NCBI RefSeq assembly: GCF_051954455.1
Contig: NZ_JBQCHS010000020.1
Span: 1-64,000 of the forward strand
Length of the DNA: 64,000 nucleotides
Direction of reading: 5' to 3'
Source: Pseudolysinimonas sp051954455
Lineage (GTDB): Bacteria > Actinomycetota > Actinomycetes > Actinomycetales > Microbacteriaceae
Shown here: positions 51,177 to 59,587 of the stretch, one piece after another
How positions within the stretch are numbered: position 1 is the first letter of the stretch
Layout of the letters: each line of letters starts with the position of its first letter
Position numbers and translations under genes: made by a program
Notes under the pieces: model-generated
What the model saw: only the letters and a program-made list of their open reading frames with translations
What the model was told of the DNA's origin: nothing
The model's database searches: none

Positions 51177-51374
51177 TCAGCCCGCTCGGCGGATCCCGCG
51201 CGCGGACGCGACGATGACGATCGCGGCGACGACGGTCATGACGACGCCGAATCCGACCTTGACGCCGTCGGGGGCGACACCCTGGATGAACTGGGCTCCG
51301 ATGTAGCCGAGCCCGCAGATCGCGAGGACGATCCCGAGGACGAGGGTCAGCGTACGGGCGGTGCGGCGTCTCAT
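51177..51374 (-). CDS. Small two-helix membrane protein
   Basis: A 65-residue protein with a basic start (MRRRTARTL), two hydrophobic helices (about 8-30 and 41-58) and a short basic tail. No family is recognised. The ATG at 51374 has TAGCAT 8 bp upstream. It lies head-to-head with the SOS-controlled imuB, 83 bp between start codons. Confidence 0.65.
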   Translation of the reverse strand: MRRRTARTLTLVLGIVLAICGLGYIGAQFIQGVAPDGVKVGFGVVMTVVAAIVIVASARGIRRAG

Positions 51375-51382
51375 CCCCAGCC

Positions 51383-51388
51383 ATGCTA
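51383..51388 (-). promoter_or_regulatory. -10 element of the small membrane-protein gene
   Basis: TAGCAT on the minus strand, 8 bp before the ATG at 51374. Confidence 0.45.
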
Positions 51389-51422
51389 GTTCGGGATCCC
51401 TCCCCCGACGCGCCGCTCCGGG

Positions 51423-51451
51423 TTGACGCATTCGAACATACGTTCGAACAT
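51423..51451 (+). promoter_or_regulatory. SOS promoter of imuB-dnaE2
   Basis: TTGACG (51423-51428), a 17-bp spacer holding the LexA box, GAACAT (51446-51451), then 6 bp to the ATG at 51458. The geometry is the same as at imuA. Confidence 0.75.
51431..51448. promoter_or_regulatory. LexA box upstream of imuB
   Basis: TTCGAACATACGTTCGAA contains TCGAAC-N4-GTTCGA with one extra paired base on each side. Confidence 0.9.
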
Positions 51452-51457
51452 GGGAGC

Positions 51458-53023
51458 ATGCGATCGCTTCCCCGGCTCCTCGTGCTCTGGGTCCCCGACT
51501 GGCCGGTCCTCGCGCACGCGCGGGCGGAGCGGATCCCGTCGGCCGCCGCGATCGCGCTGGTCGAGAAGAACGAGGTGGTCGCCTGCTCGGCCCGCGCGCG
51601 CGAGGAGGGCGTGCGGCGCGGCATGCGGGTGCGCGAGGCCCAGGCGCGCTCGCCGCAGCTGCACGTCCTCCGCTACGACGCGGCGCTCGACGCCCGTGCG
51701 TTCGAGCCGCTGCTCGCGGCCCTCGAGCAGTCGCTGCCCGGACTGCATCCGCTGCGGCCCGGCACCGTCGCGGTGCGTGCGCGCGGTCCGGCGCGCTACT
51801 ACGGCGGAGAGCGGGCGGCCGGGATGCACGTGCTCGGCATCGCGCGCGACCTCGGCGCGGGCGGGGCGCGGGTCGGCGTCGCCGACGGGCTGTTCGCCGC
51901 CGAGCGGGCCGCGAAGGACGGCGACAACCTGTCGGTGCTGCTCGTGGAGCCGGGGTCGTCGCCGCGGTACCTCGCGCCGCTGCCGGTGACGCTGCTCGAC
52001 GACCCCGAGCTGGTGTCGTTGCTGCCCCGGCTCGGCATCCGCACCCTCGGAGCCTTCGCCGCCCTCGGCGCGGACGACGTCCTCGCGCGTTTCGGTCCGG
52101 CGGGCGCGCGACTGCACGCGCTCGCCGGCGGGCGGGATGCGCGCCCGGCCACGCCGCGGATCCCTCCGAAGGACGTCGACGCGATCGTCGACTTCGAGCC
52201 CCCGCTCGACCGGGTCGACCAGATCGCGTTCGGGGTACGACAGCCGGCCGACGAGTTCGTGGCGGCGCTGCTCGCGCAGAAGCTCGTGTGCACGGCGCTG
52301 CGGGTCGAGGTGCTGGGCGACCGGGGCGAGGCGAGCGAGCGCGTGTGGCTGCATCCGCGATCGTTCTCGCCGGCGGAGATCGTCGATCGGGTGCGCTGGC
52401 AGGTCGCCGGGGCTCTCGATCCGCGGCGCTCGGCGCGGCCGACGGAGGGCGAGCTGCGCTCGCCGGTCACCCGGGTCCGTCTCACGCCCGACGCCGTCGA
52501 CCCGGCCGGGGCGCACGAGCGCGGGCTCTGGGGCACCGGGCCGGACGAGGGCGTGCACTCGGCGCTCTCCCGGGTGCAGGGCATGGTCGGGCACGAGGGC
52601 GTGCTCACCGCGGCGCCGTCCGGCGGGCGGAGCCCGGCGGAACGCCAGACGCTCGTGCCGTGGGGCGACCGGCCGCTGGTCGCTCGCGACCCGGCGAAGC
52701 CGTGGCCCGGGGCGCTCCCGGCGCCGGCCCCGGCGACCGTGTACGAGCTCCCCCGCGGCATCGTCGTCGAGGATCCGCGGGGCGCTCCCGTGACCGTCGA
52801 CGCGCGCGGGCGGCTCAGCGGGCCGCCCGCCGTCATGGTCTCGCCCACCGGCGCGCGCCGCGACCTCACCGCCTGGGCCGGGCCGTGGCCGCTCGACGAG
52901 CGCTGGTGGGATCTGGAGACGGCGCGACGGGTCGACCGGTTCCAGGCCGTCGACACCGAGGGCGTCGCGTGGCTGCTCGTTCTCGACGAGGGCGGTTGGT
53001 GGGCCGAGGGGCGCTATGACTGA
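51458..53023 (+). CDS. imuB: ImuB, Y-family polymerase-like mutasome hub
   Basis: Catalytically inactive Y-family polymerase homologue that bridges DnaE2, ImuA and the beta clamp during damage-induced mutagenesis, 521 residues. The fold is visible (LLVLWVPDWPVLAHA, ACSARAREEGVRRGMRVREAQARSPQLHVLRYD, GVADGLFAAERAAKDG, LPRLGIRTLGAFAAL). The palm carboxylates of active Y polymerases are not conserved (LWVPDWP in place of xDxDxFFAS). The ATG at 51458 is set by the SOS promoter. dnaE2 follows directly, with the imuB TGA 5 bp before the dnaE2 GTG. Confidence 0.92.
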   Translation: MRSLPRLLVLWVPDWPVLAHARAERIPSAAAIALVEKNEVVACSARAREEGVRRGMRVREAQARSPQLHVLRYDAALDARAFEPLLAALEQSLPGLHPLRPGTVAVRARGPARYYGGERAAGMHVLGIARDLGAGGARVGVADGLFAAERAAKDGDNLSVLLVEPGSSPRYLAPLPVTLLDDPELVSLLPRLGIRTLGAFAALGADDVLARFGPAGARLHALAGGRDARPATPRIPPKDVDAIVDFEPPLDRVDQIAFGVRQPADEFVAALLAQKLVCTALRVEVLGDRGEASERVWLHPRSFSPAEIVDRVRWQVAGALDPRRSARPTEGELRSPVTRVRLTPDAVDPAGAHERGLWGTGPDEGVHSALSRVQGMVGHEGVLTAAPSGGRSPAERQTLVPWGDRPLVARDPAKPWPGALPAPAPATVYELPRGIVVEDPRGAPVTVDARGRLSGPPAVMVSPTGARRDLTAWAGPWPLDERWWDLETARRVDRFQAVDTEGVAWLLVLDEGGWWAEGRYD

Positions 53024-53028
53024 GCGGG

Positions 53029-56000
53029 GTGCGTGAGATGGAGCGCACGCGGGGGTTCGGCAATCCGCCGATCCCGTGGTCGGAGCTCGAACGCAAGCTG
53101 AGCGACCGGCGTCGACCGCGGGAGATGCCGGTGGCGGTCGACGGCGGCGACAGTCCGGCCTGGTCGCTGCGGCGGGGTCCGTACCAGCGGCCCGACGACG
53201 TCGTGCGCGACGCGGCGGCGTTGCCCTACGCCGAGCTGCACGCGCACTCGCACTACAGCTTCCTCGACGGTGCGTCCGCGCCCGAGGAGCTGCTGGAGGA
53301 GGCGGAGCGGCTCGGGCTGCACGCGCTCGCCCTCACCGATCACGACGGCTTCTACGGGCTCTCCCGGTTCGCCGAGGCCGCCGAGCAGGCCGAGGTGAAG
53401 ACCGTGTTCGGGGCGGAGCTCTCGCTGGGCCTGACCCGCCCGCAGAACGGCGAGGCGGATCCGGAGGGCGAGCATCTGCTCGTGCTCGCCCGGCAGGAGG
53501 AGGGCTACCACCGGCTCTCGGGCGCGATCACGGCGGCGCAGCTAAGCGGCGACGAGAAGGGGCGCCCGGAGTACCGGCTACCCGAGCTCGCCGACCGTGC
53601 GGGCGGACACTGGCTGATCCTGACCGGGTGCCGCAAGGGCGCCGTCCGCCGGGCGCTGGAGGACGGTCGCGACGCGGGCGCGGAGCTCGATCGGCTGGTC
53701 GAGCTGTTCGGCCGCGACAACGTCGTCGTCGAGCTGTTCGACCACGGCGAGCCGCTCGACTCCGACCGCAACGACGCGCTCGCGGCCCTCGCCGCCGAGC
53801 GCGGCCTGCCGATCGTGGCGACCGGCAACGTGCACTACGCATCCCCCGACCGGCGCCGGCTCGCCACCGCGATGGCGGCGGTGCGCGCCCGTCGCAGCCT
53901 CGACGAGCTCGACGGCTGGCTGCCGGGCGCCGGGGCCGCGCACCTCCGCAGCGGACGGGAGATGCGCGAGCGGTTCGCCCGCTATCCCGGCGCGGTGGAG
54001 CGGTCGGTCGAGCTCGCCGACCAGCTCGCCTTCCCCCTCAAGCTGGCGAAGCCCGCCCTCCCGAAGCAGGAGGTGCCGGAGGGACACACCCCGATGTCCT
54101 ACCTGCGCGAGCTCGTCTGGGCGGCCGTGCCCGTGAAGTACCCCGATCTCGACGAGAAGGACCGGGCGCGGATCGAGAACGAGCTCGCAGTCATCGATCA
54201 GAAGGACTTCGCGGGCTACTTCCTCATCGTCCACGACATCGTGACGGAGGCGCGGCGGCTCGGCATCCTCTGCCAGGGGCGCGGATCGGCGGCGAACTCC
54301 GCCGTCTGCTACCTGCTGAACATCACCGCGGTCGACTCGATCTACTACCAGCTGCCCTTCGAGCGGTTCATCTCCTCGATGCGCGAGGAGGAGCCCGACA
54401 TCGACGTCGACTTCGACTCCGACCGGCGCGAGGAGATCATCCAGTGGACCTTCCACCGCTACGGGCGGGAGCGGGCCGCCCAGGTGGCGAACGTCATCCA
54501 GTACCGGCCGAAGAACGCGGTGCGCGACATGGCGAAGGCGCTCGGGCACAGCCCCGGCCAGCAGGACGCCTGGTCGAAGCAGGTGGAGCGCTGGGGCGCG
54601 GAGCTGTCGTCGATCGAGAACGACATCCCGCCGGCCGTCACCGCGCTGGCGGCCGAGCTGCTCGGCGCCCCGCGGCACCTCGGCATCCACTCCGGCGGAA
54701 TGGTGCTCACCGAGCGCCCGGTCGGCGAGGTCGTGCCGATCGAGCGCGCGCGCATGGACGACCGCACGGTCATCCAGTGGGACAAGGACGACGCCGCCTA
54801 CATGGGCCTCGTCAAGTTCGACCTGCTCGGCCTCGGCATGCTCGCCGCGCTGCAGTACTGCTTCGACCTCATCCGCGAGGCGACCGGCGAGCGGTGGGAG
54901 CTGTCCACCCTCCCCAAGGAGGAGGCGGCGGTCTACGACATGCTGTGCCGCGCCGACTCCATCGGCGTCTTCCAGGTGGAGTCGCGGGCCCAGATGGGCC
55001 TGCTCCCCCGCCTCCAGCCGCGCCGGTTCTACGACCTCGTCGTGCAGATCGCACTCGTGCGCCCCGGCCCCATCCAGGGCGGCGCCGTGCACCCGTTCGT
55101 CCGCCGCAAGCTCGGGCAGGAGGACGTGACCTACGCGCACCCGAAGCTCATCCCGGTGCTCGAGCGCACGCTCGGGGTGCCGGTGTTCCAGGAGCAGCTC
55201 ATGCAGATGGCGATGGCCGTCGGCGAGTGCACGGGCGAGGACGCCGACGTGCTGCGACGTGCCATGGGATCCAAGCGCGGGCTCGAGAAGATCGGCCGGA
55301 TCAAGGAGAAGCTCTACGCCGGCATGGCGGAGAACGGCCTGGTCGGCGACGCGGCCGACGCGATCTACGAGAAGATCCAGGCCTTCGCCAACTTCGGCTT
55401 CGCCGAGAGCCACGCGCTGAGCTTCGGGCTCCTCGTCTACGCGAGCTCGTGGATCAAGCTGCACTACCCGGCCGTGTTCCTCGCGGGGCTGCTGCGGGCG
55501 CAGCCGATGGGGTTCTACTCCCCCGCCACCCTGACCGCCGACGCGCGACGGCACGGGGTCGAGGTGCGCCGCCCGGACATCCAGTGCTCGGGGGTGCATG
55601 CGGGCGTCGAATCGCTGGATGCGGCGGCGGGTCGAGGAGCCGGCGGAGCCGGCGTCTCGAGATCACCCACGGGAATGGACTCCTGCCGCACCCTCCACCA
55701 GCCCCCGGTCCCCGAGTACGACCCCCGCGCCCCGATCGAGGACGCCGCCCACCGCCGCGACGGCGACGTCGCCGTGCGACTCGGGCTCGCCGACGTCACC
55801 CGGATCGGCGAGAAGGTCGCGACCCGGATCGTCGCCGAGCGCGACGAGCACGGCCCCTTCCGCTCGATGGAGGACCTCGTCCGGCGCACCGGCCTCGTCA
55901 CCGCCCAGCTCGAGGCCCTCGCCACCGCCGGCGCGTTCGACGACCTCGGCCTCACCCGGCGCGAGGCGCTCTGGCGGGCGGGTGCGGCCGCGCAGGACCG

Positions 56001-56472
56001 CGAGGAGTTCCTCGCCGACTCGGTCGTCGCCGTCCAGCCGCCGCTGTTCGAGGACCAGACGGCGTTCGAGACGATGGCCGCCGACCTCTGGGCGACCGGG
56101 ATCTCCCCCGACGACCACCCGCTCGCGCACTTCCGTTCGGCTCTCGACGAGCGCGGAGCCCTCTCGAGCCTCGCCATCCGCACCGCGGAGCCGGGGCGTC
56201 GCATCGAGGTCGCGGGGCTCGTGACGCACCGGCAGCGACCGGCGACCGCCTCCGGCATCACCTTCCTCAACCTCGAGGACGAGCACGGCCTGATGAACAT
56301 CATCTGCTCGCAGGGGGTGTGGGGCCGCTACCGCCGCACCGTGCGCGACTCCCCCGCGCTCGTCGTGCGCGGTGTCCTCGAGCGCAGCAGCGAGGGGGTC
56401 ACCAATCTGCTCGCCGACCGGTTCGAGCCGCTGAGGGTGAACGTGCAGCACCGATCGCGGGACTTCCAGTAG
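53029..56472 (+). CDS. dnaE2: Error-prone DNA polymerase III alpha subunit DnaE2
   Basis: C-family translesion polymerase of the SOS mutasome, 1147 residues. The N-terminal PHP domain (YAELHAHSHYSFLDGASAPEELLEEAERLGLHALALTDHDGFYG, about 68-110) is followed by the palm with PDIDVDFDSDRREE (about 454-467, catalytic Asp pair), the thumb/fingers region, a tandem HhH and a C-terminal OB fold (AGLVTHRQRPATASGITFLNLEDEHGLMNIICSQGVW). The GTG at 53029 is used; an ATG three codons later is equally possible. Residues about 866-881 are encoded by an inserted REP-like palindrome (55629-55668) that stays in frame. Confidence 0.95.
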   Translation: MREMERTRGFGNPPIPWSELERKLSDRRRPREMPVAVDGGDSPAWSLRRGPYQRPDDVVRDAAALPYAELHAHSHYSFLDGASAPEELLEEAERLGLHALALTDHDGFYGLSRFAEAAEQAEVKTVFGAELSLGLTRPQNGEADPEGEHLLVLARQEEGYHRLSGAITAAQLSGDEKGRPEYRLPELADRAGGHWLILTGCRKGAVRRALEDGRDAGAELDRLVELFGRDNVVVELFDHGEPLDSDRNDALAALAAERGLPIVATGNVHYASPDRRRLATAMAAVRARRSLDELDGWLPGAGAAHLRSGREMRERFARYPGAVERSVELADQLAFPLKLAKPALPKQEVPEGHTPMSYLRELVWAAVPVKYPDLDEKDRARIENELAVIDQKDFAGYFLIVHDIVTEARRLGILCQGRGSAANSAVCYLLNITAVDSIYYQLPFERFISSMREEEPDIDVDFDSDRREEIIQWTFHRYGRERAAQVANVIQYRPKNAVRDMAKALGHSPGQQDAWSKQVERWGAELSSIENDIPPAVTALAAELLGAPRHLGIHSGGMVLTERPVGEVVPIERARMDDRTVIQWDKDDAAYMGLVKFDLLGLGMLAALQYCFDLIREATGERWELSTLPKEEAAVYDMLCRADSIGVFQVESRAQMGLLPRLQPRRFYDLVVQIALVRPGPIQGGAVHPFVRRKLGQEDVTYAHPKLIPVLERTLGVPVFQEQLMQMAMAVGECTGEDADVLRRAMGSKRGLEKIGRIKEKLYAGMAENGLVGDAADAIYEKIQAFANFGFAESHALSFGLLVYASSWIKLHYPAVFLAGLLRAQPMGFYSPATLTADARRHGVEVRRPDIQCSGVHAGVESLDAAAGRGAGGAGVSRSPTGMDSCRTLHQPPVPEYDPRAPIEDAAHRRDGDVAVRLGLADVTRIGEKVATRIVAERDEHGPFRSMEDLVRRTGLVTAQLEALATAGAFDDLGLTRREALWRAGAAAQDREEFLADSVVAVQPPLFEDQTAFETMAADLWATGISPDDHPLAHFRSALDERGALSSLAIRTAEPGRRIEVAGLVTHRQRPATASGITFLNLEDEHGLMNIICSQGVWGRYRRTVRDSPALVVRGVLERSSEGVTNLLADRFEPLRVNVQHRSRDFQ
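55629..55668. repeat. REP-like palindrome, copy c, inside dnaE2
   Basis: The palindrome has GAGCCGGC and GCCGGCGTCTC arms around a GGA loop, bordered by GGGTCGAG and CTCGAGATC. It aligns with the reverse complement of the copy at 28836-28870. It encodes the low-complexity segment GRGAGGAGVSRS of DnaE2. Confidence 0.7.
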
Positions 56473-56479
56473 GTGCGCG

Positions 56480-56806
56480 ATGGCGGTGAACGGCGACCCC
56501 CAGGACGGTCTCGACGCCGCCGATCGGGCGCGATCGGGGTACAACCGCGACTGGCATCCGATCCTCGCGCTCGACGAGCAGCGCCCGGGCGAATGGTGGC
56601 TCACGACGCAGTACGGGCGGCCCTATGCGATCGTCCGCCTGCTCCGCGTGGGCGGCGAGCAGGGATACCGCTCGGTGACCTGGGCGGAGAGGAGTGAGGA
56701 TCGGCAGCTGATCGGGTATTTCCGTACCTTGAAGGCGGCGGCGTACTGGGCGCATCGGCACTGGCTCCGCACCCTGGCGCGCCCCGGCGGGGTCAACGGG
56801 ACGTGA
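56480..56806 (+). CDS. Hypothetical protein downstream of dnaE2
   Basis: A 108-residue cytosolic protein starting 8 bp after the dnaE2 stop, so it is very likely in the imuB-dnaE2 SOS transcript. It reads as a compact alpha-beta domain (YNRDWHPILALDEQRPGEWWLTTQYGRPYAIVRLLRVGGEQGYRSVTWAERSEDRQLIGYFRTLKAAAYWAHRHWLR). I do not know a named family. Its position suggests a damage-inducible accessory protein, but that is inference. Confidence 0.8.
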   Translation: MAVNGDPQDGLDAADRARSGYNRDWHPILALDEQRPGEWWLTTQYGRPYAIVRLLRVGGEQGYRSVTWAERSEDRQLIGYFRTLKAAAYWAHRHWLRTLARPGGVNGT

Positions 56807-56974
56807 CCGGAGGCGGCACCGAGGGACCGACGAACCTGAGCCGCGCTCGGGGGGTAGAGAGTGGCCCCGGCCGCCCCGTACTCTGAGGTCACGCTGGTCC
56901 TCCCTTCGGGGGACAACCGGTGGAGTCACCGCCCACCCCGACGACACGGATCAGGACGACCTGAGGACTCCGCC

Positions 56975-58258
56975 GTGCCCCTGACCGAATCGCGCCCCGT
57001 GCGATTCGTGCTGCGCGCCTGGTACGCCTTCCGCCTGCTGCGACTCCGCACGCGTCCGCAGCCCGTCGACGTGCCGGCGATCCGCTCCGGCGACCCGCGC
57101 GCCGACCGCGTTCTCGTCGTCGGCAACGGTCCGAGCCACGGCTGGGGCGTCCTGAGCCACCAGCTCGGGCTCGTCGGCCGCCTCGCCGACGCCGTGGCCG
57201 GGCAGACCGGCCGACCCTGCGACATCGACCTCATCGGCGCCGAGGCCATGAACGTCCGCTCGGCGATGGCGTGGATCGGGGACCGCGACCTCGGCGAGGA
57301 GGAGGCGGTCGTCCTCGTCGTCGGGGTCAACGACGCCCTCCGGCTCACCCCGGTCGCCGTCTGGCGGCGCGAGCTCTCCGATCTGCTCGACGGCGTCGCC
57401 GCGCGCATGCGCCCCGAGGCGGCCCTGGCGATCGCCGGGATCCCGCCGCTCTCGTCCTTCAGCGCCTACGGATCGTTCAGCGCGCACGTGAGCGAGAGCC
57501 ACCGCGCTCGGCTCAACACCGCGACCCGGCAGATCGCCGCACGTCGTCACATCCGGTACATCGACCTCCCCGCCTCGGACGACCGTACGACCATGCGCTC
57601 CCCGGAGACGGTCTATCGCGACTTCGCCGAGCGGATCGCCGACCGGATCGCCCCGCTCCTCCTCGAGGCGCGCCCGAAGGCCCGGCCCCGACCCGCTCGG
57701 GCTCCGCGCGTTCCGGACTGGTCCGGCACCCCGGCGATCGTCGCCGCCGCGCGGGACGGCGGCGAACCGGAGCTGCGCCGCCTCACCGAGCACGCCCAGC
57801 GGCAATTCGGCGTCGAGCTCGCGGTGGTGTCGCTGGTCGACGGCGACCGGCTGTACCACGGCACCAATACGGACGTCCTGCCCGCGTCCGTGCCGCTCGA
57901 CCTGTCGTTCTGCCGGTACACCGTCGAGAGCGGCGAGGTCACCGTCATCCCGGACACCGGGAAGGATCCGCGCTTCGCGGACAACCCGCTCACCGACGTC
58001 TCGTTCATCAACTTCTACGCCGGCTACCCGCTCCGCGCGAGCGACGGCCGCGTGATCGGGTCGTTCTGCCTGCAGGGCTCCCGGCCGCGCACCCCGTCGG
58101 AGGCGTCGCTCGAACGACTCCGCGACCTCGCGCTGGAGGCGCAAGGCGTTCTGCGCCGGTACGAGATCGTGGATGCCGCCCCGGCTCACGACGGCCCCGC
58201 GCTCCCCGGAGCGATGGCCGCGCCCACCGGGGAGCGTGTCCTGCTCGATCGGGACTAG
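56975..58258 (+). CDS. SGNH-hydrolase-like and GAF domain fusion protein
   Basis: A cytosolic protein of 427 residues combining two domains. Residues 36-225 resemble an SGNH/GDSL hydrolase: VLVVGNGPSHGWGV supplies a Ser in place of GDS, and VLVVGVNDAL is the GxND block. The C-terminal DxxH is not evident (ETVYRDFAERIADRIA has no His), so catalysis is doubtful. Residues 265-405 are a GAF domain (LTEHAQRQFGVELAVVSLVDGDRLYHGT...LDLSFCRYTVESGEVTVIPDTGKDPRFADNP...GYPLRASDGRVIGSFCLQG), a ligand- or redox-sensing module. The GTG has GAGGAC 5 bp upstream. A TACTCT hexamer about 95 bp upstream suggests a leader, which contains a GTCCTCCC/GGGGGAC hairpin. Confidence 0.8.
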   Translation: MPLTESRPVRFVLRAWYAFRLLRLRTRPQPVDVPAIRSGDPRADRVLVVGNGPSHGWGVLSHQLGLVGRLADAVAGQTGRPCDIDLIGAEAMNVRSAMAWIGDRDLGEEEAVVLVVGVNDALRLTPVAVWRRELSDLLDGVAARMRPEAALAIAGIPPLSSFSAYGSFSAHVSESHRARLNTATRQIAARRHIRYIDLPASDDRTTMRSPETVYRDFAERIADRIAPLLLEARPKARPRPARAPRVPDWSGTPAIVAAARDGGEPELRRLTEHAQRQFGVELAVVSLVDGDRLYHGTNTDVLPASVPLDLSFCRYTVESGEVTVIPDTGKDPRFADNPLTDVSFINFYAGYPLRASDGRVIGSFCLQGSRPRTPSEASLERLRDLALEAQGVLRRYEIVDAAPAHDGPALPGAMAAPTGERVLLDRD

Positions 58259-58279
58259 CTCGATCGGGACCGGCTTCGA

Positions 58280-59548
58280 TCAGGACGGGGACGACGCGGA
58301 GACCGCCGCCCGCTCCTCGGTCGCGAACAGCAGGCAGGTGCAGAGTCCGTCGACCGCCGCCTCCACGTCGTCGAGCGACGGGAAGGTCGGCGCGATGCGG
58401 ATGACCGCGTCGTCCGGATCCTCGCCGTACGGGAAGGCGGCGCCGGCGGGCGTCACCGCGATGCCGGCAGCCTTCGCGAGCTCGACGGCACGGGTCGCGG
58501 TGCCCGCCGGACCGGTGAGGGCGATGAAGTATCCGCCCGCGGGAGTCGTCCAGTGGGCCACCGGTTCGGCGCCGCTCGGGCGCAGCCGCTCCGCCAGGAT
58601 CCGTTCGGTCGCTGCGAACTTCGGCGCGATGAGCGCGCGGTGGCGCTGCATCAGCGCGCGCACGCCGTCGGCGTCGCCGAAGTGCCGCACGTGCCGCAGC
58701 TGGTTGACCTTGTCGGGGCCGATCGTCTGCACCGAGGTGTGCTTCCGGAACCAGGTCACGTTCGCCGGCGACGAGCCGAAGAACGCGACCCCGCCGCCGG
58801 CGAGAGTCATCTTCGACGTCGACGCGAACACGAACACGCGGTCCGGGTTGCCGGCCTCGGCCGCGAGCCCCAGGACGTCGATGACCGGCGGGAACTCGTC
58901 GGTGAGGACGTGCACCGCGTACGCGTTGTCCCAGAACAGCCGGAAGTCGTCGGCGGCCGCGGGCAGCGAGACGAGCGCCCGCACGGTCTCCTCGTCGTAG
59001 ACCTCGCCGCCCGGATTCGCGAACATCGGGACGCACCACATGCCCTTGACGGCTGGGTCCTTGAGGTGCTCGGCGATGAGATCGAGGGGCAGTCGGCCGT
59101 CGGCGTCGAACGGCACCGGGATCATCCGGATGCCGAACGACTCCGTAACCGCGAAGTGTCGGTCGTAGCCGGGCGACGGGCAGAGGAAGGCGACCTCCTG
59201 GCCGTGCCAGGGGGCCAGCACGCCGGGCAGGCCGTGCAGCAGCGCGTGGACGATCGTGTCGTGCATGACCTGCAGGCTCGCGTTGCCGAGGGCGAGCAGC
59301 TGCTCCACCGGGATGTGCAGCAGCTCGCCGAAGATGGCGCGCAGCTCCGGAAGCCCCGCCCCGTTGTCGCCGCCGTAGTTGCGGGTGTCGGTGCCGTCGG
59401 CCGCGCGGTAGTCGTGCGACATGTCGCGCGCGAGGAGCGGCGCGGCGAGGTCGAGCTGGTCGGGCGCGGGCTTGCCGCGGGTGAGGTCGAGCTTCAGGCC
59501 GCGGGCGACGAGCTCGTCGTACGCCGCGCGAACCGGGGTGGAGGGCAT
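58280..59548 (-). CDS. PLP-dependent aminotransferase (PF12897 aspartate aminotransferase-like)
   Basis: Fold-type I aminotransferase of 422 residues, likely acting on an amino acid such as aspartate. The PLP lysine lies in FASTSKMTLAGGGVAFFG. Other cofactor-site parts are ALGNASLQVMHDT, CPSPGYDRHF, MFANPGGEVYDEE and the Asp in LFWDNAYAVH. The sequence RGKPAPDQLDL at the N-terminus is typical of this class Ic-like branch. TAGCCT lies 6 bp before the ATG. It is convergent with the SGNH-GAF gene with a 21-bp gap. Confidence 0.92.
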   Translation of the reverse strand: MPSTPVRAAYDELVARGLKLDLTRGKPAPDQLDLAAPLLARDMSHDYRAADGTDTRNYGGDNGAGLPELRAIFGELLHIPVEQLLALGNASLQVMHDTIVHALLHGLPGVLAPWHGQEVAFLCPSPGYDRHFAVTESFGIRMIPVPFDADGRLPLDLIAEHLKDPAVKGMWCVPMFANPGGEVYDEETVRALVSLPAAADDFRLFWDNAYAVHVLTDEFPPVIDVLGLAAEAGNPDRVFVFASTSKMTLAGGGVAFFGSSPANVTWFRKHTSVQTIGPDKVNQLRHVRHFGDADGVRALMQRHRALIAPKFAATERILAERLRPSGAEPVAHWTTPAGGYFIALTGPAGTATRAVELAKAAGIAVTPAGAAFPYGEDPDDAVIRIAPTFPSLDDVEAAVDGLCTCLLFATEERAAVSASSPS

Positions 59549-59554
59549 GGTTCC

Positions 59555-59560
59555 AGGCTA
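59555..59560 (-). promoter_or_regulatory. -10 element of the aminotransferase gene (leaderless)
   Basis: TAGCCT on the minus strand, 6 bp before the ATG at 59548. Confidence 0.55.
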
Positions 59561-59587
59561 CCGGCGCGCACTCGGCCGCGGCCGCGC

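Noticed and set aside
53076..56489. A second long plus-strand frame overlapping dnaE2
   Set aside because: It is a shifted shadow of dnaE2 rich in Arg, Ala and Gly. The dnaE2 frame has all polymerase motifs.
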